NCBI RefSeq assembly: GCF_011386835.1 | Contig: NC_088800.1 | Coordinates: forward strand, 12,424,572 to 12,488,571 | DNA from: Chrysemys picta bellii | Lineage: Eukaryota > Chordata > Testudines > Emydidae | Reading direction: 5' to 3' | DNA length: 64,000 nucleotides | The notes under the pieces: generated by a model | Database searches by the model: none | What the model saw: the letters and a program-made list of their open reading frames with translations, nothing else | Told to the model about the DNA's origin: nothing | Part shown: positions 21,898-33,744 of the stretch, in pieces | Layout: each line of letters opens with the position of its first letter | Numbering within the stretch: the stretch's first letter is position 1 | Position numbers and translations under genes: made by a program

Positions 21898-24035
21898 TTT
21901 TAAAGTATTGCTCTGAATTGTCTTGTGTATTTGTGTATTATTGCCCTCTACTGGATGGAATAGGTAATCCAGCTTGAATTTTGCTCCGAGCTGTGGAATG
22001 GGTGACCTGCTCCTTCCACTCGACCCCGTAGAGTGGAGTGATTTATTACTAGTGGGTAGAAGTCATGATGAGTGCCATGTGCCGCAGACATGAAGTCAGC
22101 TGGTGCCTGTTTTGTTTCTGTAGGTGTACATCCATGGGTTGTAACGTGGTAACCCACAGGAGCACGTCACGGCCCATTTGTATGTTACAGGTGCCCTTTT
22201 CCTGTTGTGACAGTGAAATATTGTCTTCATGCTTAGTCACAAGATACTGACTGCTAACAGATAACAGGCCGTCACTGTCTTAGCTTACAAGGGAGTTCTC
22301 ACAGCTCGCATCAGATGAAGTGCCACTGTATACTGCAAAGGGCAGAGTAACAACATAACTAAGAGAGAGAGAGGAGCAAAGTATGAGCAGGGGAAGCCTG
22401 GTACTGCAGGGTGGGCAGTGGAACAAAATAGCATTTCATTGGCCAAGGAGGCTTTAGAGACTTTAAAATCCAGCCTTTGGTTTAAAGACCAATGAGAACT
22501 TAACGGATGGAGGATAGTGAGCGCATGTATCATCCCAGAGACTTTAAATGGGTGCTGGGATTAGACCCCCCCGCACACACACAAAGGACATTTGGATTGG
22601 TTAGAAAACAAACACTGGAAGAAGAGTTTAGGGCTCAGCTATAATGTCCCTGTGGACATTCGAACCTATCACCTGCAGCGTAATAATCTCACCATGAACC
22701 AGGCCACTGAATTCCTGACTGATTCACCCCATGCATATGAAACCAAATCAGGGAGTCCTTAATCAGGCAGAATTTCCACTGACATCAGTGGGAATTTTGT
22801 CTGAGTGAGGCTTCCAGGATCTCATCTGCGGTTTCTTCTGCCGTGCACCCTGACTTCCTTTCCCGTAGACACTGGTTGATCATACTGGTTCAGTTCATAA
22901 GTACCATGTGCTTTCCTGGATCACAATGATGTGAATCCAGAGAAACTCTACTGATTTTCACTAGTGTCACCAACAGCAGACTTTGAGTCCTGTTGCTTTG
23001 TTTTCAGACCCTGTACTCTATCAGAAATAGATGGCAGGCGGCACTCTGTGGTACTGCAATGCCACCAGAGGGACCTAGGCATTTGGGCCATATCAAGGAA
23101 GGGATTTTATAGAGATGCTGGGGCCAGTGTAAATCCGTGCAGATCCAGTAACTCAGAGCAACAGCACTAGAAACCAGGCTGAGGATGGCTCAAAGATGTT
23201 CAGAGCCATTCAGCACCAAGTTAACAACCACAGCTTGATATCACAGCCAGCGTTCTAATGGCGATTCTTCAAGAGGTAGCACAGTGCCCATTAATTAGAT
23301 AATGCCAGTGGTGTCAAACACAGAGATCAGCCACTCTTTAAACCTAACATACTAAAGAATGACTAGTGTGGTCCCATTCCATGCACTGCCCCTTCTGGGC
23401 TGTAATACCAACAGACAAAACCTTCTCTTGCCAGGCTGAAACTGCCGTTTCTCATGGGGGTGATTAAAAAACCCCAAACAACTAAGCTGGTGGATAAGAA
23501 ATTATATTAAAAATACCTTTCTAATATCTCCACAAAATTTGGGATCAGGTCACCATCAAGGGCAAAGGCACCAGAGTGGCATGACTTGCTAGGAATAAGT
23601 GTGACAAATGTATTTAGAGGTGTGCTCCTTTATTATGGATTCATCAAAAAGGTCTTTTATTGACCATTGACATTAATTGGTGCAAAGATGTATTCATGTG
23701 AGAGCTTCATTCATCCAGCAGCTCTGATAATAATCATATTTCACTGTTTGATGCACAAGAATTTAATCCTTGAGCAAGTGTATCCACTTATGTATCTAGG
23801 AGTTTAACACATATATAAGGGGATCTTTACCCAACGATTCACACACACTACGGAAACTGCTCAGCCATCTTTTTATTTTTCTTCTCTACATTTCCATCGG
23901 TTTCTCCTGTCTTCAATTAGCCTACTTATCTAGGTGGTCATGGAAAAATATGCTACCCACGAATAAGCAGCCCTGAGAATGAGTCCCTCTCCGACTGGTA
24001 TATTTCAACTCATATCGCTCAAATTCATTGCATGA
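21898..24035. other. Low-repeat DNA, no gene recognised
   Basis: A repeat scrap ('atttccactgacatcagtgg' near 22771) is the only interspersed sequence I can point to. The segment 23580-23800 is AT-rich with words such as 'accattgacattaattggtg' and could be conserved non-coding DNA. Confidence 0.4.
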
Positions 24036-24300
24036 AACTAGAGTTGTGGGAAATTCAGAATTTCCATCCCGTGGAAGATTCTGACACTTCAACATATGTT
24101 TCTGTCCCAAATCGGGATGAAAAGTTGAAATTTTGACATTTTTCATGGACGTGGAATGCTGAAAAGTGTCAGTTTGGAAATGTCAGTGCAAACCGTTTCA
24201 ACATTTTTGATCAAAAGGAAACATTTTGACATTTCCCAAATCAAAACGTTTAACTTTTGACATGTTGAAATGACCCAAAACACTTCATTTCAAGTCATTT
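24036..24300. repeat. AT-rich dispersed repeat ('agagctggtc' family), copy 2
   Basis: Dense 'gaaa', 'ttttgac' and 'cattt' words ('gacatttcccaaatcaaaac', 'tgttgaaatgacccaaaaca') place this with the copies at 6979 and 48861. Similar text may run on, with an interruption, to about 24670. Confidence 0.45.
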
Positions 24301-25234
24301 AAACATTCAACTGCATTTTCCCATTGTAGCGCATTGCTTTATGGAAGTTGTAGCTTGAGAGCCTGATGCCCCATTCTGCCCTATGAGCAAGGCTCCCTGG
24401 CTGGACGATGTCTCCCATGATGCACCACACAGACCATGGTCAGAAGGAAATCTACATTGAATTATGGGAGATGCAGGGAGCTCAGCCCATAGGAGAGAAT
24501 GGGTGCCTGAAATACAATTCCAATAAGGTAATGAACTGACAAGAACATGCAATTTAATATTTTATTGAACTGATATGAAAAAATGTTTCAGATCAGTTCA
24601 ACAAAACAAGTTATTCTAATTCAGGTCGAATTGACCCAAACCAAAATATTTCCTCAAAGAAAAATCTTTCCTTCTCTCTTTTTCTTCTTCCAAAGAACCC
24701 AACCCCAGCAGATTCCACCTCCCCACCCCAACCCAACACTTTGATTTTGTGCAAACTACAAATTCCTGACCAGTTTTATGTGAAATGTTCAGACTCGCAG
24801 ATGAAGTGCATCCGAAGCATCTTTAAAGCACAGAAAATCCCACAGCTCTCAGTCTGGCTCACATTCTCCTATTAACTCTTAGTGCAATAGCAAGGGTACC
24901 ATCTGGTCCACCTCCACTACATATGGTGGAACCATATCAGACACATCTAAGAGGGGCTCTTCTTGAAATTGTCTTACAAATGCTGTCTCTGCTGAGCACA
25001 AATTTCAGCTAACGTACCAACCACTTCTGGGAGACCACTACTTCATGTGAAAGGGGTCTCCACAACATACAAGGCCTTTATGAGGTCATTCCGGAGGTCT
25101 CAGATTTCAAGATTTCTTGTGCAAATCCATAGGGAGAATTACAGATAGTCAAAATAGATGAGAACAGTAATCCCAAGACAAGACATAATGTTTGCTCCAT
25201 TTCTCAAAACTCTCTAACAGTTAGCACTAAACAA
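24301..25234. other. No gene recognised
   Basis: The segment 24570-24670 ('gttctaattcaggtcgaatt'-like) may be the far end of the AT-rich repeat. Otherwise nothing is recognised. Confidence 0.35.
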
Positions 25235-25437
25235 CTTTTTTGGAAGGGGTATTAAACCTCATGTTTCAGGATTTAAGCCAACTACTAGGAGGAAATCTAA
25301 TATGGGGGTGGGGAGGTAGACTTGTCTAGTGTGGATTTCTTACACCTTCATTGAAACATCTAGTGCAGAGACAGGACACTGGACTAGATGGACCATGGGT
25401 CTGATGCAGTTTGGCAATTCCTATGTGCATACACTTT
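25235..25437 (+). mobile_element. CR1 LINE 3' end
   Basis: The words 'ggaaggggtattaaacctca', 'cagagacaggacactggact', 'agatggaccatgggtctgat' and the final 'ggcaattcctatgtgc' match the same CR1 3' end as at 14800-15202. Only the untranslated tail is present. Confidence 0.8.
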
Positions 25438-25560
25438 CTTTTGAAAGTAAAAGGAAACCTGTAGTTCCTGAAAATCTGCTCACTAAGCTACAATGTACGT
25501 ACTCTGGGTCTTGTTCTGTTCTTGGTAACGCCACTATAAATCCACTCTGACTCCCCTGAT

Positions 25561-25811
25561 CAGGAGCGCACCGAGCTTTTTTGCCGCCCTAGGCAGCGGA
25601 AGGTCCCGCCCCCAAAATGCCACCCCCGACAGAGGCGGCGGAAGGTCCCGCCCCCGAAATGCCATCCCCGACAGAGGCGGCGGAAGGTCCCGCCCCTGAA
25701 ATGCCGCCCGCGACAGAGGCGGCCGAAGATCCAGCCGCTGCGGTTGCCACCCCCCAAATGTTAGCGCCCTAGGCGACCACCTAGTTCACCTAATGGGTTG
25801 CGCCGGCCCTG
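25561..25811. mobile_element. hAT-like element with internal 42-bp tandem repeat
   Basis: The ends 'caggagcgcaccg' and 'gcgccggccctg' are inverted and flanked by perfect 8-bp TSDs, cccctgat, at 25553-25560 and 25812-25819. Inside, about three and a half copies of a 42-bp GC-rich unit ('ggcggaaggtcccgccccc', 'gacagaggcgg') lie in tandem. Because 42 is a multiple of three, the minus strand reads as a 14-residue repeating peptide; I regard it as chance. Confidence 0.85.
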
Positions 25812-25819
25812 CCCCTGAT

Positions 25820-27905
25820 GTCAGTGGAACTACACCAGATTTGCACCAGTGTCACTGAGCTCTGCCTCTTCTGCAAGTCTACAGAATAGTTTTCAAGGTT
25901 GAAAACAGCATTTTTGTGCTACTAACCAATATTGATGTAGGTGTCATTAATACAGCTATATATTTCAACATAAGTAATAGCACTCTATTACTTGAATCGT
26001 TCACCATTAGCTTAATCAAACATTAACACTGTTGAAAGTTATATAGGAAGCATTTTACCCTGTATCATACACTGCCTTTAGAAAAAGCACAGACAACACA
26101 AATCAGAAGAGGATTAGAGAGCTTTCAGATCTCCTAGAAAGGGGAGAAGCTGCTGAGTGCCTTTATTTTATCAGCTTTGTTTCAAGTCTTTATCACACGT
26201 GATACTATAGAAGTAACTGCCCCATTTTTGGTTCCTCTAGCATAAAATGTAATCAAATAGGGTTGTGACACAATTATACCAGAATCCTCCAGCCAAACTC
26301 GGCGTTTCCATGGCAGACTGTGCAAAATATTAGTAATCTGCTCCGAGTGCTGCTGCCGCAGTGAATAAATCCTGTATTTCATAGCACCCTGGCATGTCTC
26401 TTATCCCTAGTGTTTTCATAAAGAAGAACTTGTCATTTGTGAAACGGTAAGGTTTGCAAGCCAGAAATCCAACGCTACCCCGTGTAGAGTCACAATGCTT
26501 TTAAAGATTACCTAATTCAGTAAACACCCCCCACACCCAAGTCTGAATCTGAAGGTCCCCAAAGTTCATAGATGTTCAGTTCCTTCTCGTCTGTTTAGCT
26601 GAGTCAGACTATAAAAAATGCACAGAAGCAAGGGAGGATAAAAATCCCTAACTTTGGCTGCAATCTTAGCTTTGACGGGAAACCTATTGTAATCGAAAAG
26701 CTAATTCCAGCCATTACGCCTAATTACAAAGAAGAGTAAATCACTAAAAATAATGGTTTAAATGTCTGAAATATAATGAATAATAATAATTAACAAATCA
26801 AACAAGGAGATGCCATCTTGAGAGCCGAGTAAGTCTGGGCCTCCTGCTGGGACGCGCAGGGCCATATCAATAAAATGGCAGCCTCCACTGACAGAGACGT
26901 CAGGCCCATTTCCCACGTGAAAATACCAGCAGAACAAAAGGGATCACTGAATATTCCTCTGAAAATTCAGCTTCAATATAATATAGCTGGACAATGGGCC
27001 CTGCACCCTAATTTGCACCAGCCTTTTAGCTGGCAGAGATTATTCCCCTCTGTGCCAGTTTAGCTGTGCTGTCTAGCACATGTGGATGGGGGTCCTGCCC
27101 ACTCTAATTTCTGCTCACCCATCCCACAACCACCTTTGCAAGATGGGGAGTAACAGCTCCCATAATATCGCCTGGATAGGAGAGTCAGGAGCTGCCATGT
27201 GCCTCCTTACTCCCCTTTTCTGGTACATAAAACACAGGCCACTGTTGTGCCCTAAAATATTATAATCTGTGCCAGTTCTAGGGACAGTCGTGCAAGGAGG
27301 TCACCCTGGGTGCCAACTTCCAGGGGGCGCAGTACTGCTGGGCCGCTCATCCGCCCACGGGGCAGAGAGAGGGGCAAAAATGTTTTCTGCCACGGCCAGC
27401 AAAACAATTAGGGACGCTCCTGATTACAATAGATCACTGCACTGTTCATTTTCACGGCACTTCTTCTGTGCCTAGATCTGGAGTTACACCCTCATCTCCC
27501 TCAGTAAGTGTGGCCGGGACATTGGGACTGTCCCAACAAATGAGAAAATCTCAGTAAACCAGGACAGGCCTTTCACCCTAACCCTAGCAATGGGAAACAA
27601 AAGCAGGGAGTGTAAAAACTACTTGAGTGAAACATATTAATTCATCTGCCAAACCAGTTCCTTCCTGCCAGGAGTAAAATGCCTTTGGAACAGACTGGGA
27701 AAGCAGGTGCAGGATTATATAGCCAGTGATGGGGAAACCTCTGAGCTTGTCTGGTTCCCACAACCAGCCAAAAATTCACACATCTTGGAACCTCTTGGCT
27801 CTGCAAAGCGGAGAGGAAATCTGACAAGAATAATCATCTCCTGAGATGCCATGTACCTCCTGTTCCCACTGTGATGGACATACCACGAGAACAGCCTCTC
27901 TCACA
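25820..27905. other. Low-repeat DNA; AT-rich candidate conserved block at 26640-27060
   Basis: No gene is recognised. The interval 26640-27060 contains several homeodomain-like sites ('tacgcctaattacaaagaag', 'aataataattaacaaatcaa') and lacks repeats. Near 27266-27380 a GC-rich scrap ('cgcagtactgctgggccgct') resembles part of a hAT-like element but has no matched ends. Confidence 0.35.
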
Positions 27906-28135
27906 AAGGCAGGATTATCCGGTCTTTAGGGCACTACCCTCAGACTTGGGGTCAATTCCCTGCTCTGCCACAGACTTCCTGAGTCACTTCGGACAAGTCA
28001 CTTAGCCTCTCTGTGCCTCAGTTCCCCATCTGTAATATGGGGATAATAGCACGGCCCTTCCTCACAGGGGTGTTGTGAGGACACATTAAACACTGTGAAG
28101 CACTTAGATACGATGGTGATAGGGGCCGTATACGT
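27906..28135 (+). repeat. MIR SINE
   Basis: Well-preserved MIR text: 'gggtcaattccctgctctgcc' (27949-27969), 'ttcggacaagtcacttagcc', 'cagttccccatctgtaatat', 'ggggataatagcacggccct' and 'gtgaagcacttagatacgat'. Confidence 0.9.
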
Positions 28136-28752
28136 ATGACAGACAGACAGACACCACAGTGTGGTAACATGCCCACTTCCAGTCCCGATCCATAGGTAAG
28201 CAGACAGGATGATAACACTTTTGTGAAGTGTCATGGACCCAGAAAGGGGTTTCAGTTACGTTCGTGTGATAGAATATTAAACAACCCAGGCCTTTGTCCA
28301 GCTAAATGGATTCTCCCATCCCTCATTCGAGCATGACAGCATCAACCTTTTTTCCTCAGATAATTTCACAGCCAGGACTGGGGAGTTAATCTGCCTTTGG
28401 AGCTGAGGTCTTGTCCCTCCTCCTACTTTCCACATTCTCTTGATGGATCTAATTTATACATGCAAAATGAACAGAGATCTGCAAGAGAAGAAGCGATCAC
28501 AAGGAGATCAACATAGCAGATCAGATCAGGAGAGAACCAGGATCACCTAGCAATCCAGGGGCAGTGCATGGGAGTTCAGTGCATGGGAGTTCTCTTCTGT
28601 GAGACTCCTTGCCGAAGCTCGACTGTGCGCAGACTAAAATGCAAGGCTCACTTTTTTTTTTACACTAATATCTTTCCCCAGTTATGATTTTTTTACCCAT
28701 TAAAAAAGAGTGGCGTTATGGGAAGGCAGAGAAAAGAGTACCCATTGGGAAT
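28136..28752. other. No gene recognised; 15-bp tandem duplication
   Basis: Two exact tandem copies of 'cagtgcatgggagtt' lie at 28562-28576 and 28577-28591. Nothing else is recognised. Confidence 0.5.
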
Positions 28753-29225
28753 TCATTGATTTTAAGGCCAGAAGGGACCATTGCAATCATCTAGTCTGAC
28801 CTGCATAAGATACTCAGTCTTTATTTAAAGACTTTAAGTAAAGGAGACTCTATCACAGGGGTCGGCAACGTTCAGCACGCGGCCAGCACATCGCTCGCCC
28901 GCGCCGCTTCTCGCCGCCCCCATTGGCCTGGGTCGGCGAACCGCGGCCAGTGGGGGCCGCGATCGGCCGAACCTGCCGCGTCAGCAGGTAAATAAAACTG
29001 GCCCGGCCCACCAGGGTGCTTACTGCTGCGAGCTGCGTGCCGAACGTTGCCGACCCCTGCTCTATCATATCCCTAGGGTAAGTTAATTACCCTTTTAATA
29101 ATATGCACCTTTTTTCTACTCTGTATTTGTCCCGCTTCAGCATCCAACCATTGGATCTTGTAATGTCTTTTTCTGCTAGATTAGAGAGCTACCTACTATT
29201 AGTTATTCTGGTCGATTTAAATAAC
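28753..29225 (-). mobile_element. CR1-like LINE fragment interrupted by a fold-back element
   Basis: The left part ('aaggccagaagggaccattg', 'catctagtctgacctgcata') and the right part ('ggtaagttaattaccctttt', 'cattggatcttgtaatgtct', 'ttctgctagattagagagct') together form a minus-strand CR1-type 3' region. The type B element at 28856-29059 splits it. The LINE is therefore older than that insertion. Confidence 0.65.
28856..29059. mobile_element. Fold-back hAT-like element, type B, internally deleted
   Basis: Both ends are intact ('caggggtcggcaacgttc' and 'gaacgttgccgacccctg') with perfect TSDs ctctatca at 28848-28855 and 29060-29067. It is 204 bp, against about 335 bp for the full unit: most of the left arm is missing between the terminus and 'cggccagcacatcgctcgcc'. 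The intact TSD shows the deletion lies inside the element, before or after insertion. Confidence 0.92.
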
Positions 29226-29660
29226 TATGTCTGGTGCGGAGATACCAACGTAACAGACGCCTTAAAAATATGAGATTATAAAGTTAGATCAGACAGACAC
29301 ATACATACCTCCAGACAGATGGCATTCATCAGCCCTACAAGAACCACCTCTCCCGCATAAACACGCTGGCTAAGCACACAAGTGCCGAAGGAAGTATGCC
29401 AGCAACCAACTTCAATATAAACAAAGGCCTCACTCAATACAAATGCCTTTATGGGGCTTAATAGAAACATTTGTGCTGCTGCTTTAGAGCTCTTTTTCCA
29501 GTGGGAACTCCCAGGCAGTATTAGCTCTTCGAGTGATGTGGTGCAGGCTCTCTGAAGCATGGCTAAGCAGCAGCCAATCGTACATACACACAGGACTGAA
29601 AGAAACATCTGTATTCAGTGGGGAAAAAAATCACTCATCAAGGAAGCATGAGACACTTGG
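29226..29660. other. No feature recognised
   Basis: The 110-codon open frame at 29276-29608 (-) has no domain I recognise. Confidence 0.35.
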
Positions 29661-30120
29661 ATTAAACAGTGCTGCCTAGTAAACAGAGCCACTCCAGGAC
29701 CTGGGTTCTGTTCCCAGCTCTGGCATTGGCCTGCTGGGTGTCCTTGGGCAAGTCACTTCCCCTCTGCGCATCTCAGTTTCTCCATCTGTAAAATGGGGAT
29801 AATGATACTGACACCTTCTTTGTAAAAAGCAACAGAGGGTCCTGTGGCACCTTTGAGACTAACAGAAGTACTGGGAGCATAAGCTTTCGTGGGTAAGAAC
29901 CTCACTTCTTCAGATGCAAGTCTTGCATCTGAAGAAGTGAGGTTCTTACCCACGAAAGCTTATGCTCCCAGTACTTCTGTTAGTCTCAAAGGTGCCACAG
30001 GACCCTCTGTTGCTTTTTACAGATTCAGACTAACACGGCTACCCCTCTGATACTTCTTTGTAAAGCGCATGTAGATCTGCTTATGAAAAGTGCTAGGGAT
30101 TATTTATTATTGTTATTATT
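29661..30120 (+). repeat. MIR SINE split by a retroposon
   Basis: The left part (29661-29826) reads 'ctctggcattggcctgctgg', 'ccttgggcaagtcacttccc' and 'cagtttctccatctgtaaaa'. The MIR resumes at 30053 with 'cttctttgtaaagcgcatgt' and an AT-rich tail. The inverted-repeat element at 29827-30052 sits between them, with the 12-bp duplication of MIR sequence on each side. Confidence 0.88.
29827..30052 (-). mobile_element. Inverted-repeat retroposon, Penelope-like candidate
   Basis: Positions 29821-29920 and 29922-30021 are exact reverse complements, a perfect 100-bp inverted repeat with a single-base spacer (t at 29921). The right arm continues into 'gattcagactaacacggcta', the usual end of this reptile repeat. 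The element is flanked by a 12-bp duplication, cttctttgtaaa, at 29815-29826 and 30053-30064; this length suggests target-primed retrotransposition and not a cut-and-paste transposon. The core 'cacgaaagcttatgctcc' is shared with the element at 63853. Penelope assignment is an inference from layout. Confidence 0.75.
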
Positions 30121-31429
30121 GAACTGAGAAAGGGCCAATTTGCTTACAGCTGAACATTCGCTACTTTAAAATTATGAAAGCCAACTGAGGAAGAATGTCT
30201 GAATATTTAATCTCTCTAAGTTTCACCACACCACTCTTGAAAAACGAACACAGCTTGGTCCATATGCTTCATAGCCCCCGTCAACATCTATTCATTGGTT
30301 GGGGCTGGGATTCTACCCTAGGTTAAAGAATGACCGGATGAACCACTAGAGAATGTGCAATAGGGAGCAATCCTGCATTGGATGCTTGGGAAAGGGGGAT
30401 GAACTAGATGGGGACTAAGCCACTTTCTCCAGCTCTGAACACCTGCCCCAGGGCTGCAGATTCCAGCTCTGTCACAGGAAGGGCCTGTGTTTCCAAATGG
30501 GGACTCCCAGAAATGCTGACAATCGCCAAAGCAAGTTTAGCCTCGAATGCTGCTGCGATGCCTGGTTAGGGGTTCTCATTGGGGAGCTCGGGCGCAGGGT
30601 CTCTGATCTGCATTAAAGCCTTGGCGATTCCCTTTTGTTTTTCTTTTCTCCTACAGGGCAAAGCAGTGGGGCAAGCAGAATTCCCAGTCGAACGCGGCTT
30701 CCAAGACAGAGGAGCAGTGCTGTCCTGTACAGTCTCTATCAAGTCAGACTCTGGGAGGGATTCTCCCTCCTGCTACATCCCTCTGCCAGTGCAGACTGCA
30801 GACTAGCCGGGGGTGAAAGTAGAGAGGGGTGTGAACGACAGTAGCCCCAGGCCCCTGCGCTGCGGCAGCACAGAAACGGGAGGGTGCTCCAGCCGGTAGG
30901 AGCAGCTGCCGAAGCAATCAAAGCAGGGTCTGTTGCACTGGGCTGGAGGAGGTAAAATGGGGTCCAGCCAGGGCCACCCCTCCCCCAGAACTGTGCAGGG
31001 GGAACCCACCATTTTGGGGGCACTAGGGACCCCACTCTCATCACATAGCTTTGAGGGGAAATGGCAGGGCAGAACCAGCCAGAGACTCAGAACAGAAGCA
31101 GCCACATGTTTGGACGTTCAGAAAACTCCCTACTGTTCTGACTGGACTTTCTCTGCCCAGGAAAGGTTGGCTGTTTGCTCCAGCCCTCCCACTCCTCACC
31201 CCTCAGAGTCTCTTCACCTCAGCTCCACTCCACACCTGCCCCCTTACCCTCTTCTCCCCTGCCCTGTCCCCCTCCCCCTTTCCCTTCAATGTCCATTGAG
31301 AGGATCCCCTCCTAACTAAACTCACCCACTAAAAAAATAAAACATACTGGGGAATGAACACGACGTTTGCTACCATTGCATTGTGCGCTCTGCTTGTCTC
31401 TCCTAGCCCTTCCCCCTCTCATTGTCGGT
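30121..31429. other. No gene recognised; pyrimidine-rich tract
   Basis: The interval 31165-31300 is strongly C/T-rich on the plus strand. At 30633-30656 a pyrimidine run followed by 'cctacag' looks like a splice acceptor, but the sequence after it has no coding support I can defend. The 128-codon open frame at 30933-31319 is low-complexity. Confidence 0.4.
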
Positions 31430-31625
31430 CTTGTCTAGTTAGATTGTAAGCTCTTCAGAGCAGGGACTGTCTTGCGTTTGTACAGCACCTAGCGCAATAG
31501 ACCACAACTAGGCCTCCTAGTTGCTACCACAATACAAATAATAAATAATAAAACTCTGTGTTTGTATAGTGCCTAACACAATGGGGCCCCAGTCTTGGTT
31601 GCTCTTTATGTGCTACTATTTGGAA
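31430..31625 (+). repeat. MIR-like tails in tandem
   Basis: Two related modules follow each other: 'agattgtaagctcttcagag' to 'gtacagcacctagcgcaata', then 'gtttgtatagtgcctaacac' to 'atgtgctactattt'. The same module recurs in the window and belongs to the common reptile MIR-type repeat. Confidence 0.6.
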
Positions 31626-33740
31626 GGGACCATTTCTTGGACTAGCAGACCCTTGAGGTGGAAATGAACTGCTCGGTTACTGGGCCCAGGTCATTGCTGC
31701 TCCACACTGGCAGTGATTCCTCAGCACTTAGTGGAGCACCATGATTTCTATTGCTGGCACAAAATGTTGCCTTAACCCAATCAATCGAGGCTGGTCAATG
31801 TCAGGACCAGGTGGCCCAGCGTGGGAGGGGGACTGGAATGAGAGAGTGGATAGAAACATAAGAACTCAGTCTGTAGAAGGATCGAGGCCCAAATCCTTGA
31901 AGCTGGGATACCTCTCACACAAATCTGAGGCTGGAGCCTAGTGGGTGCCAATAACCAAGTCCCACAGAGATCTCAGTTGGTGACACCACTTGTCTCCATC
32001 CTTCTGAGGAGCAGATGCTCATTCATTTTTCTCTTGGTACTGGCTGTCTCCCTTAGCCTTTGTCCTCTACGCTGACTACTGCAAAGCTCACCCTTAACCT
32101 GAGAGGGTGGAACTGCCATCTCATATCTTCGAGGAAATGTGGCTACAACTTAACTGCTTCTACAGCTGATCAAAGCAAGATAGTTGGGTGCACGGTTCCG
32201 TTAGCCCCGCCTCCCTTTCCCTAGCCCTCAGGAGACAGCGAGCACCCTCAGCCCACGGCACCCTCATCCTTCCCTAACCTTGAGGAGCAGAAGTGCCAGG
32301 CTTACTCCTGCAACTGAGGCCTCCAATGGGGACTACACAATACTCTGTTAACTTTCCCATTCAGCCCCTCTGATTTAACTTGCTTAATGCCTCTATTATA
32401 CTGTACATGTTGTGATGGCTCAAGCAACATGTGCGGTTTGCTCAGTCATTGCTAACCTGAATTTACTTTTACTGAGCCCCTGCTGAAAACAAGATTAGCT
32501 AAGACCCCCTGCAGGGGGAGGGGGGGAGCGGCTAGCAATAATGGCAGAGAGAGAAAAACAACAAAGTCATATAACTCAAAGGTAACCACTTTGCCACTGA
32601 GAAACCCAATGCAATTAGCATGAGTCTATTGTTCTGTAATGCCCCACATGCTTTCAACCAAACAATAATACGGGAATGGTGGAAATCCCATCTAGGAGCC
32701 ACGCTAGGCAGCATTCCTGTTTAAAAATAGCACAGCACATGGAAGAGGCAGGATTTGCAACCTCCAAAAATAGCCTGCCCCAAAAGGATGCCCTCTACCC
32801 TGTTCAGATGGCATGCGTGCACCAGGCGTGTTAAGCTGCTGCCAGCAGCCATATCAGGATTTATCTCAGCCCCACCTCCATACTGACGAAACAGTCAGCT
32901 CTAACCGAAGATTTAAAACAGTGAGCACTCCCGGTAATGAATAATCCCAGTAACTGCATCCACAAATGCTGTCTCAACTTGGCAGCGGACAGGTATGTGA
33001 GAAAAAGACCCCAAAATGCAAGGCAGATTCCGAACAACATGGGCTCGATCTCCTCAGCATGACACACATCTTTGGTGAGCCTCTGTTTCGTGTTTCAGTC
33101 ATTTCCAGTAACCGAAGCGAGATTAGAGAGCAGCTTTGCGTGGAACCGGGGATGCACGTGGGTCGGGAAATTAAAGTTCATACGAAATGGAGAAGAGCAA
33201 TGTTGTCACAGCATAACGGTCTCCAGCTGTTACGCTACGATACATGGCTACATTTACAGCACATGTATATGCAATTTAAAAGCATGTACAAATCTGGCTG
33301 GCCTGATGGCAGAGCTACAGGACAGAAACGTTAAGACCCGGGCGTCATTTCAGAAAGTTTCTGGGATGGGGGAGTGGAGTTGTGTCAGCATATAGAACGT
33401 TATATGTGATTAGATTATATCCTGCAAAGTCTGCAGGGGGCAAAACATGGAGCACGTAGACCTATGAAAAGTTTTGGGGGGGAGAAAGCCAGGTTGAAGG
33501 GAGGGAACAACTGCCCCTTTTGTCCCAGAGCAAATGATGCCCCAGGTTCAGGCAGGGCCAAAGTATTTATAGGATGTGGAGAGTGAGATTCTTTGATGAC
33601 ACACTCTTAAAATGACTTTATTTTGGGAATTCTAAAGGCTGGGGAAGGCTTAATTATTGTATATGATGGATGCAGTGATTCTGCAATTCCCAGCCTTTTC
33701 AGAGTCCAGACTAGACTCTCTGCACTACCCGCTGCCTTCT
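31626..33740. other. Low-repeat DNA, no gene recognised
   Basis: About 2.1 kb without a named repeat. The 122- and 107-codon frames at 32966-33395 (+) overlap each other in two frames and show no domain. Confidence 0.4.
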
Positions 33741-33744
33741 ATTC

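Noticed and set aside
25560..25757. Peptide with a 14-residue tandem repeat on the minus strand
   Set aside because: It is the translation of a 42-bp tandem repeat inside a TSD-flanked transposon.
30633..30800. Possible exon after a pyrimidine-rich splice acceptor-like site
   Set aside because: The downstream reading frames do not resemble a known protein and no matching donor could be defended.
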